A stretch of DNA of 22,319 nucleotides from Priapulus caudatus (GCF_000485595.1 NW_014578650.1:23157-45475), one strand, 5' to 3'; shown: positions 8,561-17,780, numbered from the stretch's first letter. Notes: a model not told the origin generated them from the letters alone. A program made the numbers and translations.

Positions 8561-9337
8561 ATGTTTCCCTGTAAGATCTAGGTAATTTACATATTTGGAA
8601 CCGACCTGCTAACATGCCGCTGCACATCCTGATTATGCCGCTGTCTAGTATTGGCATACGAATAGGGCAAGGGATTGAAGTCAGGGATAAGTAGTGGCCT
8701 GCCGCCAGAGGTATCCGCTTGCAGAGTCAGGTGGCGCATTCAGCTGCGCAGAAAGTAACCTGATAACATCCTGCGTGTAGTCCTGACAAAATAATGGGTT
8801 GGCACCCATATGCAAAACAGAGCAGTTTTAGGCCTGTCGCTCTGTGTTACTTGGAGAAACTTGCTCTGCTGTACTAGCTCGCACCCAATGCCCAATTCAA
8901 ATTCGCGACGGTCGATGCAGGGTATGCGTGCAGTTTGTGTATTGGAGAATGCGTTTCAAATTATAAGGGAAGACGAAGTCATGACACGTTATGCATTGAT
9001 AAATTCCACAGAAATTCTTATCCTCAGAAAATTATTCAAATATAACGTAAAGACCTGTGTCAAGGCGTTTCTGATATTCGGCAACAGACTTTTGATAACA
9101 ACATACGGATTTAAGCTAACATTCAAGATTCCTTTAACTAGAGCGTATTATATTTAGGAACCAATTTCCCAAGGACCAATGTACTCTAAGAAATTGTCAG
9201 GAATACTCCATGAAACATCCGAGATAATTAGAAACGTGCGGAGACTCCTCCTATAGGGAATTGGTGTGATGAAGAAGCGGTGGCACTGTTATGGAGAAAC
9301 CACAGCAGGTCAACAGATTGGTGTGTCACCACATCAC
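8561..9337. other. no feature recognised
   Basis: A 115-codon open frame at 8810-9157 starts at a weak context, has no domain and uses no recognisable motif. I do not call it. No RNA gene or repeat seen. Confidence 0.45.
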
Positions 9338-9915
<578 letters not shown>

Positions 9916-11353
9916 TTACTCAAGTGTCTATCACTCAACAGATACATCAAATACAGTAAAACAGTATTATACATTATATCAGATACATTTTTTGCAGTTA
10001 CAGTAACGTATGTTGTATACCTGTGTTACATGGAGCATTATATATATCAAAATAACTGATGAAAAAAATGTTTGAAGATGTTACAATGGTACAGCGAAAA
10101 ATAACCCATAAAAATGTGATAACGGTCAGATGAATTGTGCCTTTTGCAGAACCTGTGGCATGGTCTTAGACCCTATCCACCTTGCTGCGTTTATGCTATA
10201 TAAAGCCGACCTGTTAGGCAACACACCACCCCCTGCAGATTCCCCACGTAAGAAAATGGACGCTCGACAGGGTGATTCAAGATAGATTTCCCAAGAATTC
10301 TAGTAAGATGCTAAAACTCATGAGGCGCACAAGATATGAGTGACGTGTCAACGAAGGCCGATGTATGATTTGGAAGGGGATGTTGCAAAGAGTATCATTA
10401 TACAGATGGGATAGATCTATGAAACAGTCGAAGCCAAGTCTTACACTAATGGCTTAATTGATGGAAGTATAGTAACGGATTCTCTAGGCTATTAAATATC
10501 TAGGTAACGAATCTAACAAATTTTACTACAGTTCATGGACCTAAAAATAACGCAGGTTTTCTGTGTTTCTATGCAACCTTCGGTAAACTGAACAATTAGA
10601 GTATAAGCAAAAGCTATAACTAACACATAAACATGAAAGTTATCACCTTCTCGCCCGCTTACCCTCTCGCCCTCAAGCCCAAAACGCGCGACCTCACAAG
10701 TTGCGCAAGACAAGTTACGGCACGCAGTTTTGGAATAAATACGCCCTCTTGAGGAGAGAGGCGCACTCAGAGCAGAGACAGTCGCAACGAGAGCAGGACC
10801 AACAGCCGACTGGCTCCGGCCACGGCGGCTGGCTCACGATGAGTCAGTTCACCGAGGACACCTCTGCCGTCTGGAGATTCTATTTGATAAACCTATTTGG
10901 AGACGCTGCCATTTGGAGATGCTAACTGATGATCCTACTTGGAGAATCCTACGTCACCGTTAGCACCGTACCGACCGACTACACTGCTCGAGGATTCAAC
11001 ACAGGCCAGCCTCCACCCTCTATACTACTATCTGCTAATAGGAGCCACCCCGAGATTACAAACCAACACGTACCTACACAAGCCAGCCACCACTATACAC
11101 TCGTAAGATGACAGCTACTGATTGTCACTGACTATCCGGAACTATTCTATATATTTGTTAAATATATAGGCTACATTATTTTATACAGAATTCCTGGGTT
11201 ATTTGTGCATTTATATGTGTGATTGTTATCGACATTTGCTTAGCACATCAAGTGAGTCATTTAAGACTCATATGCCGTAGCGAATTTATAAATTTCTTTA
11301 TAGGTTTCAAGATAATATTGCTCAAGAATTTCGCAAATTGCCTAAAATTGCAA
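9916..11353. other. non-coding, nothing firmly recognised
   Basis: Moderately AT-rich to about 10640, then GC-richer at 10650-11100. A TATATAAAG at 10196 resembles a TATA box, but no gene follows it. Around 10865-10950 the motif TTTGGAGA/CTTGGAGA recurs three or four times (TATTTGGAGACGCT, CATTTGGAGATGCT, TACTTGGAGAATCC), a short imperfect repeat. Small open frames at 10701-11111 lack domains. The 10720-10800 stretch (AATAAA, then purine-rich) could be the end of an LTR, but no partner copy is present to test that. Confidence 0.4.
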
Positions 11354-11680
11354 AATCCTTAGCCTTTCAGTCTGATTTGATCATGCACGTCTAAGTTTTC
11401 TCAACCGTACACCATGACCAGATATAGCATGCTATGCTGATCACAGAGGTGACATCTATGCACAGCCTGAGACTCAAGTATGACATTAAGCATTTCATCC
11501 CATCTACGCAACACAGACGAAAGTGTGCTGTCCATCGCAGGCACACATGGGTTTTCGCTCTGCTTTGACTAGGGCAATCAATTAATGTCTGTTAGACATC
11601 AAACAGGTGAAAAGCACAACAAGCAATTCAACATGGTACAAGCTTATGCTACAATATACCGGATTCCATCACAACATTTG
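11354..11680 (+). repeat. copy A of a 0.3-kb direct repeat, decayed coding
   Basis: About 90 percent similar by eye to 12640-12965. The best frame reads GTHGFSLCFD, a stop (TAG at 11569-11571), then VRHQTGEKHNKQFNMVQAYA and on to RIPSQHL. The pattern (hydrophobic, F-D, R-H-Q-T, then H/N-M-V-Q-A-Y-A) recalls a transposase-like family seen in several invertebrate genomes, but I cannot assign it. Beyond 11680 the two copies part. An overlapping frame, NYAVVRDAVVDHLNVVNIII (about 11693-11752), may be its continuation after a frameshift. Confidence 0.6.
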
Positions 11681-11792
11681 AGCGACCATCTAACTACGCA
11701 GTCGTTCGTGATGCAGTCGTAGACCATTTAAACGTCGTCAACATAATAATTCGATGTGTCAGCCTTGTCAGCCTATGTGATGATAATACATA

Positions 11793-11974
11793 ACATTTTT
11801 TAGGTGCAATTTCATACTGCACGTCGTGTGGCAGACTTCAATGCCACGCCTATCATTGACATAATAATGCTCCCTATGTGCTATGGTTTTACCGAAAAGA
11901 TGCCGAGGATCGACGATTGGGGTCGAGGTCCCGACGTTTGCCACAGCTGCGGACATCATTCAGCACGAACGGAA
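11793..11974 (+). pseudogene. possible exon of the same decayed gene
   Basis: Preceded by a T-run and TTTTTTAG (acceptor-like) and followed by GAACAG|GTTTGA (donor-like). The plus frame is open across the segment (QFHTARRVADFNATPIIDII and onward, ending GHHSARTEQ). A 63-codon frame on the minus strand (11768-11959) overlaps it and cannot be excluded. No domain recognised. Confidence 0.3.
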
Positions 11975-12079
11975 CAGGTTTGACTTTGTTTGTTTTTTTG
12001 TCACGTTTTCGTTACTTAAAGAGTACAACTGTTTCATTTTTACTAACTAATTCTACTAACAAAAACAAAATATTTCCAG

Positions 12080-12290
12080 GAAGTTAACTTAGGAATATCA
12101 GCAGCAATGATGTCCTGCTCCTCTTCCCTCACATGGAAGAGGTGCTTGACCTGCCAGGTTTCGGCCGAAGTGCAGGAAGGCAACCATTCACAATAGAGCA
12201 CTACAAGAGGCTACTAAACAAATTGTACAACAGACTGACATTGATGTTGTGCGACAGGGAGGAGATAGACTCCCTGAGAACTAACTCTGG
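12080..12290 (+). pseudogene. possible exon, unknown helical protein
   Basis: Follows ATATTTCCAG (acceptor-like, 12070-12079) and ends at ACTCTG|GTACCA. The frame is open from about 12088 through 12357 and reads NDVLLLFPHMEEVLDLPGFG, then ITERY-like helical sequence rich in K, L and Y. It resembles a coding segment more than random sequence, but I recognise no family. Its position between the two copies of the direct repeat suggests it belongs to the same element. Confidence 0.3.
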
Positions 12291-12299
12291 TACCAAAAT

Positions 12300-12639
12300 G
12301 TTTTATAGTATTTTATGCAAGAAGAATGTGCTATTTTATATAGTCAGTTGTAATTGGTGAACTTTTATGAAAATGTCATTCACAAAAGTAAGCAAATGCT
12401 ATTTTTTATATAAATAGCATTGTTGGCCACTATTATCTAAAGTTGGAAATGCATTTTACGTGTGCTTTCTACACACTTGAAGAGTCTGTGACAAATTATT
12501 GTCATTTAAGAGTGATACGGACCAATATACGGACCTGGATGTACTTCCAGAACTATCCTTTCATGGACGTAAGTTGCAATAAGGCTGTCTAGATTGAGAG
12601 TAATGTTTTTTCATGTAAAGGCGCATGTAATTTTTTTTA
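12300..12639. other. AT-rich spacer
   Basis: AT-rich sequence with TTTTTATATAAATAGC-type stretches near 12400. No gene, RNA or repeat recognised. Confidence 0.4.
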
Positions 12640-12965
12640 AATCCTTAGCCTTTCAGTCTGATTTGATCATGCACGTCTCAGTTTTCTCAACCGTACACCC
12701 TGACCAGATATAGCATGTTATGCTGATCACAGTGGTGCCATCTATGCACAGGTTAAAACTCAAGCAAGACATTAATCATTTCATCCCATCTACGCAACAC
12801 AGACGAAAGTGTGCTGTCCATCGCAGGCACACATGGGTTTTCGCTCTGCTTTGACAAGGGCAATCAACGAGTTTCTGTAAGGCATCAAACAAGTGAAAAA
12901 CAAACCAAGCACTTAATCATGGTACAAGCTTATGCTACAATAGATTTGATTCCTGGACACAACCA
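12640..12965 (+). repeat. copy B of the 0.3-kb direct repeat
   Basis: Second copy of 11354-11680, in the same orientation about 1286 bp downstream. In this copy the frame corresponding to GTHGFSLCFDKGN stays open (AAG where copy A has TAG) and continues VSVRHQTSEKQTKHLIMVQA and on to YATIDLIPG. The open frame from 12811 to 13146 then enters sequence that differs from copy A. Confidence 0.65.
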
Positions 12966-13043
12966 TAAAACATACGAAGAGGGCCACCCAAGGCAAAGCA
13001 GAGCTGGCAGGACAGCTGCTTACTCTGCAACCAAGACGTGGGG

Positions 13044-13103
13044 ATGTCCTAGCGCACCTAGACACAGCTATGCCGAGCACCACCTCGATGCAGAAAGCGG
13101 TGA
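13044..13103 (+). repeat. 60-bp repeat, unit 1
   Basis: About 85 percent identical to 13335-13394: both carry TAGCGCACCT, ATGCCGAGCACCAC and GATGCAGAAAGC. The units are direct and about 291 bp apart, an internal duplication within the decayed coding region. Confidence 0.6.
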
Positions 13104-13334
13104 ACGAGCACCTGTACTACATACATACAACGACGTACAGAGCTGAGCTATTCTAGAGCAAATAGGCTGGCAAGAGCATCAGAACAGCCTACATAGGGGT
13201 GCTGCGCGCCGACGGAGCTCTACACAAGGAGATAGAAGTGCAGGCGCTTCGAAGGGTCCGCGGCTGGCCGTTCCGAACAGGACTCACAGTGGCGGCCAGC
13301 AGCTTCGGCAGTGCTGTCACCGATAAGCGGTACG

Positions 13335-13394
13335 TCTTAGCGCACCTCGACGTAGCGATGCCGAGCACCACTACGATGCAGAAAGCATGAAGCC
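13335..13394 (+). repeat. 60-bp repeat, unit 2
   Basis: Partner of 13044-13103. It is followed in frame by a short coding-like stretch (PVLEQFAETVMHENHELLRQ, about 13411-13470) that ends at a TGA near 13560. The translation here is plausibly part of the same protein as the protease-like segment downstream. Confidence 0.5.
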
Positions 13395-13410
13395 AATGAG
13401 CTCACACCGG

Positions 13411-13563
13411 TTCTGGAGCAATTTGCGGAGACAGTCATGCACGAGAATCATGAGCTTCTCAGGCAGCTAAAGGCCACGCTGCACGAAAGGGATGTCCGCG
13501 ATGGTGAACCGGTGTTCGTGTCAGCGCAGACAATGTCAACACACGAGCCCGCAGCGACATGAT
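13411..13563 (+). pseudogene. helical coding remnant upstream of the protease-like segment
   Basis: Open frame of about 50 codons, reading VLEQFAETVMHENHELLRQL and then charged sequence, with codon positions that look coding. It ends in TGA at about 13561. No family recognised. It may be one exon of the gene that includes 13600-13880. Confidence 0.35.
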
Positions 13564-13593
13564 GGTGAACAAGAAAATGAATTTTTTTCATAC

Positions 13594-13890
13594 ATAAACT
13601 ACATTACAAACATCGAACAAATGGTGGATAGAAGACTTCTCTCAAGAGATACAATGCCAAAATCCCTGGTGTTCCTTGTGGACATAGGGCATGAGAATGG
13701 CCAAGTTTACCTGGGAAAAGATAATCAACCAGGATGTCACTGGACCATGTGCCATGTAAACATGCATAAGCAACTGATGCTCTACGAAGACTCACTTGGT
13801 TGGACCATTCCACATGGTCTTGTTGACAAACTAAAGTGCTTCTTTAATGCATTTATGAATAAATTATTTGTAATCTCCACCAAACGCTCA
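13594..13890 (+). CDS. C48 (Ulp1/SENP-like) cysteine protease domain, partial
   Basis: The open frame 13492-14064 contains VFLVDIGHENGQVY, then GCHWTMCHVN and LMLYEDSLGW. A catalytic-type His followed by Trp, then an Asp 17 residues later in a Y-x-D-S-L-G-W context, matches the H and D of the C48 fold, which removes ubiquitin-like modifiers or, in transposon-encoded versions, has an unknown role. The cysteine is uncertain: a QGHVTCGSTC near 14022-14051 could be the Q and CG element, but the H/D to C distance (about 83 residues after the Asp) is long, and that stretch coincides with promoter-like motifs. An intron after about 13880 (ATTATTT|GTAATC) would remove the excess. Upstream sequence is decayed, so this is probably a relic of a transposon-type gene. 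Confidence 0.5.
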
Positions 13891-14026
13891 TTATTTACTA
13901 GCATTTATGCTATTAACACAATTGCTGGTCCTTTTCCGACCACCAAATGCGTAAATAGCAAGGAATTTGACAAAATGTATTTCCATAACCGCAGACCAAT
14001 TTTATGCATAAACTGGCTAAGCCAAG

Positions 14027-14095
14027 GTCATGTGACCTGCGGTTCCACATGTGTGACGTCATAGTTGGGAGTTATTCTGCCGACGGCCATCTTCT
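14027..14095. promoter_or_regulatory. cluster of E-box, CRE and YY1-like motifs
   Basis: GGTCATGTGACC (an E-box of TFE/MITF type, near-palindromic, 14026-14037), a perfect CRE palindrome TGACGTCA (14054-14061) and GGCCATCTTC (YY1-like, reverse AAGATGGCC) lie within 70 bp. The density resembles a metazoan core promoter. No gene start immediately downstream is clear, since the next 450 bp is repeat. Confidence 0.35.
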
Positions 14096-14140
14096 GTCAG
14101 TGTTTTACATGCTACTAGTAGTACGGAGCTAGTCTAGTAC

Positions 14141-14550
14141 CCAGCTAACACATAACGTTTTCGCAACGTTTTTGAATGGTTATTTTATGGTTTGGTATGA
14201 ATGAAACGTTTTCCAAACGTTCGTAAAACGTTTCTAGTAAAGTTATATTTAGGTTATTTAAAAACGTTTGCTAAAAACGTTCTATTACGGTTAGTAAAAC
14301 GTTTATAATAAGGTTATATTTAAGTTATTGAAAAACGTTTGCCAAAATCGTTTTGTTAACGTTCAGTAAACGTTGATCGTAACGTTACATGTCGGTTCCT
14401 AACAAACGTTTGCCAAAAACTTGTTATAACCCACTACGTGACATTTAAAATAAGGTTGTGAAATGGTTCCCTAAAAACGTTGAAAACCAACGTTTATTTA
14501 CTGTTTGCATTACCAAGCCTATGTTTAGGTTCCTGACAAACGATTTACCA
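14141..14550. repeat. AACGTT-rich tandem repeat, period about 71 bp
   Basis: Units share AACGTTTGC(C/T)AAAA and a spacer with GGTTATATTTA. The AACGTTTG anchor recurs at 14263, 14334 and 14405, exactly 71 bp apart, with a less regular unit before (14205) and decayed ones after. AACGTT or AAACGTTT occurs more than ten times. The repeat is flanked on the right by an alternating CA/CG tract. Confidence 0.75.
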
Positions 14551-14571
14551 TAACTAAATTTTATTCATATT

Positions 14572-14643
14572 TACGCGGGCGCGCACACATACGTAAGCAT
14601 GCACGCACACACGCACGCATGTACATCCGTGCACACGCATATG
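14572..14643. repeat. alternating purine-pyrimidine tract (CA/CG/TG)
   Basis: GCGGGCGCGCACACATACG and further CACACGCACGCATG runs, with few breaks. Such tracts favour Z-DNA and are break-prone. It abuts the left 35-bp repeat of the integrase insertion. Confidence 0.6.
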
Positions 14644-14673
14644 GCAGGCGAGGTGGGACATAAATGGTATTTA
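14639..14673. repeat. 35-bp direct repeat, left
   Basis: Identical over 35 bases to 15632-15666 (starts ATATGGCAGGCGAGG, ends GGTATTTA). It flanks the integrase fragment, so it is best read as a long target duplication. Confidence 0.85.
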
Positions 14674-15631
14674 AACGAAATGCACCAAGGGGAGAGCAGT
14701 ATATGGCGTCCCTACCAGAGGTGAGGTTGGTTCCAGACAAGGCTCCATTCACATACATAGGGATCGACTACTTCGGACCATTAACGGTGAAACAGGGACG
14801 TAGTCAGGTCAAGCGATATGGCTGCCTCATTACTTGTCTTACGACGAGGGCCGTGCACATTGAGATCGCGCACAGCCTAGAGACAGATTCGTTTCTAGCA
14901 GCTCTCCACAGATTCATTAGTAGGCGTGGAAAACCAGAAAGGATTTACAGTGACAACGGTGACAACGGTACTAACTTCAAGTGAGGTGATCGAGAGCTGA
15001 AGAGGTCATTACGGGAGTTGAATCAACAGAAGGTCGATCGTACACTGTCTGAACAGGAAATTCAGTGGCACTTTAACCCGCCTGGAGCTAGTCACATGGG
15101 CGGCGTTTGGGAAAGAGTCATACGCTCCATTCGTCATCTGATGAAAGGCATTGTGAAAGAACAGTTAATTACTGACGAGACTGTTAACAGTGATGGCTGA
15201 AATAGAGAAAATACTGAATGACAGACCGTTTACACCAGTGAGCAGTGATCCTACAGACCAAAAGGCTTTGACACCCAGTGATATTCTGTTGTTGCGAGCA
15301 AACGCAAGTTTGCCTGCGGCGTTGACAAATCGTCGAGATTGTTATCTTCGGAAAAGATGGCGACAAGGACAGTACCTAGCCAGTTTGTTCTGGAAAACGT
15401 GGATCAAGGAGTACTTACCTTTACTCCAGATTAGACAGAAGTGGCTTTCGTCAAAGAGAAATCTCCAGGTCAACGATCTTGTACTAGTCGTGGACGAAGG
15501 AACGTCATGGGGCCAGTGGCCGTTGGCTCGAATGGTAGAAGTGTTTCCAGACAAATCTGGGCATGTTCGATCCGCAAAGGTACGAACGGTTTCGTCGTGT
15601 TACGATAGACCTATAGCCAAGTTGTGTTTCT
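14674..15631 (+). pseudogene. inserted fragment of BEL integrase, 958 bp
   Basis: Relative of the element at 5704-6709, with about 95 percent identity in the shared parts. It includes the piece missing there, so it shows the full DDE core: GIDYFGPL (first Asp), [10 protein letters not shown] (second Asp, with a 9-base in-frame duplication GACAACGGT), GGVWERVIRS (Glu), then a DUF5641-like tail (QVNDLVLVVDEG). It has a nonsense TGA at 14982-14984 and a frameshift near 15180. It starts inside the zinc-finger region and ends inside the tail, with no LTR and no poly(A). Both breakpoints fall at the edges of the 35-bp direct repeats. Confidence 0.85.
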
Positions 15632-15666
15632 ATATGGCAGGCGAGGTGGGACATAAATGGTATTTA
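15632..15666. repeat. 35-bp direct repeat, right
   Basis: Partner of 14639-14673. The sequence beyond it (TTTAGTGACAGTCAT) is unrelated to BEL and to the left flank. Confidence 0.85.
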
Positions 15667-15895
15667 GTGACAGTCATATATTCGAATTAATGTCTATCAT
15701 ATATTCTATTTAGTGATAGTCATTAAATCAACCAATCAGATACAACTTATTTTTTCTCAGCCAATCATAGGCATGGAATTATTGTCAAACACTAAATGAT
15801 TTAATGATAGACACTAAATGATTTAATGATAGACACTAAATGATTTAGTGTCTGTCACTAAATCATTTAGTGTCTGTCATTAAATCCCCGTTGCT
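15661..15895. repeat. TTTAGTG fold-back repeat cluster
   Basis: A 22-bp unit (ACACTAAATGATTTAATGAT plus two bases) repeats at 15789 and 15811, then switches strand: 15833-15890 carries the complementary TTTAGTGTCTGTC form. The two halves can pair over about 44 bases with roughly four mismatches, giving a long hairpin centred near 15844. Related motifs TATTTAGTGA(C/T)AGTCAT occur at 15661 and 15706. Possibly a small fold-back transposon. No target duplication was found. Confidence 0.6.
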
Positions 15896-16046
15896 ACCAA
15901 TCAGAGCCAACGTTACAAAGATCCGCTGGGCGGCGCCAGCTACTTCCGTACAAAAATCTCTACCACCGCGGCGGCGCCATGTTTATGTGTAGCAGAGTCG
16001 CTAGTTGGTGACTGCTGATGCAGCCGAGACAGCCTTTCACTTTCAG
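15732..16046 (+). promoter_or_regulatory. candidate promoter and untranslated first exon
   Basis: CCAAT boxes at 15732, 15761 and 15897 (all CCAATCA, NF-Y type), an ETS-like ACTTCCGT at 15942 and a YY1-like GGCGCCATGTTT at 15973 precede a GC-rich stretch. It ends at CTTTCAG|GTGATT (16046/16047), a good splice donor. No ATG-initiated frame of note lies in it, so it may be the first, non-coding exon of the gene whose coding exons begin near 17668. The distance is about 1.6 kb, with a MITE in between. Confidence 0.4.
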
Positions 16047-16564
16047 GTGATTTTTTAACCAACTAAACTATATATAATGCCTTTATAACTGTAGTAAATC
16101 GACGTTAGGACTCTTAGGCTTGTTTTATTCAACATATAAGCATAAGTATAGCGTAAGTAACATAAATGTTAAAGGATAATGAATGTCGGTTGTAGAGTTC
16201 TAGCTGCAGTGCAGTTTGTCCGCACGCAGACGTTATAACTCCGCTTTGCTAATCTGAGGGTGCGGGTTTAACCCCACTACTGGGATCTGCGTCGGCTCGG
16301 ACTACGGTGCAGTTTGTGTACACATGCCTATTATTACTAGTACTACGTTTGTAGCGCATACATTTAATGAAATCAGTTAAATCAACACATTAATTACTCA
16401 AGACGTATATCTAGTTATTTCTGGCTGTATAAAGCTGTTTCATTTTCCTAAATAGTAATATTTATTAGTATTTAAATAATAGTAATTTTTCTATGGTAAA
16501 ATTTGTAAAAAGTTTGTTGCCATTTTTTTTACATTAAAAGTAAGATTACAACTAACGGGGCTAA
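16047..16564. other. intron-like stretch with SINE trace
   Basis: AT-rich sequence after the donor at 16047. The only recognisable part is the tRNA-like segment at 16199-16310, listed separately. Confidence 0.4.
16199..16310 (+). repeat. tRNA-like SINE remnant
   Basis: TAGCTGCAGTG (A-box-like, about 16201) is followed at about 60 bp by GCTAATCTGAGGGTGCGGGT and TTAACCCC, resembling the anticodon arm and T arm of a tRNA with a decayed B-box (GGTTTAACC for GGTTCGANTCC). It cannot fold as an intact tRNA by eye, so it is called as a SINE remnant and not as a tRNA gene. Confidence 0.3.
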
Positions 16565-16981
16565 AGCCTAGGACACACTAGCGATTCTGTACGCTGCCCG
16601 GCAGCGTGTATGTTTGCTCACGATTTTAGAACGCCGTACGAGCTGAGCGTACAGTTGGACACACTGTACGGTGTGCAACCACTCAAACGGCTTTCCTAGC
16701 TTTCGTTGCTACACTTGATTGGCTGCTAAAAACAATCGCGTTCGAACACGATTGTTCATTGTTGGGCGCGCTGGCGCAAGAGCATGCAAGCGCATGCGCT
16801 GTACACAAGCGATGAAAAACCGGGCGGAAATATTCAACATGTTGAATGCGAGCGATCAGCCGGGCGTATGGGATCGCGTGCGAAATATGCTGCCGTGAGA
16901 CCGGACACACCGCGCGGACCGGCACCGTATTTATCGATCGCAAGCGGCCAGCGTAGAAAATCGCACAGTGTGTCCTAGGCT
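16565..16981. mobile_element. 417-bp MITE with TAA target duplication
   Basis: Inverted termini AGCCTAGGACACACT...ACGCTG match their partner over about 33 bases with a few mismatches. Flanks are TAA at 16562-16564 and 16982-16984. A 3-bp TWA-type duplication is usual for PIF/Harbinger elements. No transposase is inside (two 60 to 86 codon frames are chance). The interior is unusually rich in GCGC, CGATCG and similar CpG words compared with the AT-rich surroundings. Confidence 0.75.
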
Positions 16982-16984
16982 TAA

Positions 16985-17604
16985 ACGTATCGTCAAATTC
17001 TTACCGGATAAGATTGTTTCTCAACTAGTTAAAAATCCAAAAAACCTGGACGATTTGATATTGTGTTCCTGACATTAATTGCTTGCTATGGGCTATGTAT
17101 GAGTCACGAGTGTATGTTCACATCAAACAATATAGTAAAATAAGAAGTATATGTAGCAATTTAACCATAAAAAAGTAAACAGAATTACTTATATTTACTT
17201 AAAAAGTGGAAATATTTTTATTATTTTTATTATTTATGGTGACGTAATCACTTTAAAGGTTATACCTACTATTATCAGAGCATATAAATCAACTATCATA
17301 GTCACTTCGACTTTTGCCGTTTTGGAATTGAGATGCTTCACGTATAAACAATCCGTTTCACTTCTCTGTATATATTGTTTTAAGCATAGAACTAGACTAT
17401 TCTAGTTCTATGACTAACTCTGCCACTCGTATATCCTGACGTTACTAAGAAGCATATAGTTCTCAAATATTCTTGCAATTTTTGCACATATGTTTCGTCT
17501 TATTTGCAATAATTCGTTGTTTACCGCATTTAATTCATTTGTTTGTAAACAAATTGCTATTAAATAACTGATAATAGGCCTATAGCACTAATTTTAATTT
17601 TATC
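16985..17604. other. AT-rich non-coding stretch
   Basis: No gene recognised. It includes a perfect 12-bp inverted repeat with a 4-base loop (17385-17412). Likely intron or upstream region of the gene beginning near 17605. Confidence 0.45.
17385..17412. other. perfect 12-bp hairpin
   Basis: CATAGAACTAGA, loop CTAT, TCTAGTTCTATG. There is no T-tract after it and no neighbouring gene end, so no function is assigned. Confidence 0.6.
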
Positions 17605-17667
17605 ATGTGCGATGACATGGAACTACAACTGCAAATACCTCAGCGCCGTCGAAGTGAAGTGGCAAAT

Positions 17668-17780
17668 ATGGCGGCGGGTGGTCCCCCAAACTTGCAAAAT
17701 CTGCCTGCAGTACTTGCAGCACAGAACAATATGAACCAAGTACTTGGGCGAGCGACCTTTGTTGCTGGTTTTGTAGAAAG
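17668..17780 (+). CDS. first coding exon of HECT/G2E3-like gene
   Basis: Starts ATGGCGGCGGG, within a perfect YY1-type site (AATATGGCGGC, 17665-17675), a context common for metazoan start codons. An alternative in-frame ATG at 17605 adds 21 residues. An acceptor-like CTCAG at 17643 favours the later start. The peptide begins MAAGGPPNLQNLPAVL, a low-complexity N-terminus. The exon ends AGAAAG|GTTTGT and leaves a split Arg codon completed by the first base of the next exon, which supports the junction. Function is inferred only from the downstream exons. Confidence 0.5.

Noticed and set aside
8810-9157. 115-codon plus-strand frame as a real gene
   Set aside because: No domain, no splice or promoter context, composition like the surrounding non-coding sequence.
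10196-10260. TATATAAAG possible TATA box with a short ATG frame after it
   Set aside because: The following frame is about nine codons; no gene follows; AT-rich chance match.
11768-11959. 63-codon minus-strand frame opposite a possible plus exon
   Set aside because: The plus strand has acceptor and donor signals around an open frame, so it is preferred, though weakly.
16199-16310. tRNA gene
   Set aside because: A-box and B-box are both degenerate and no cloverleaf can be drawn by eye; kept only as a possible SINE trace.
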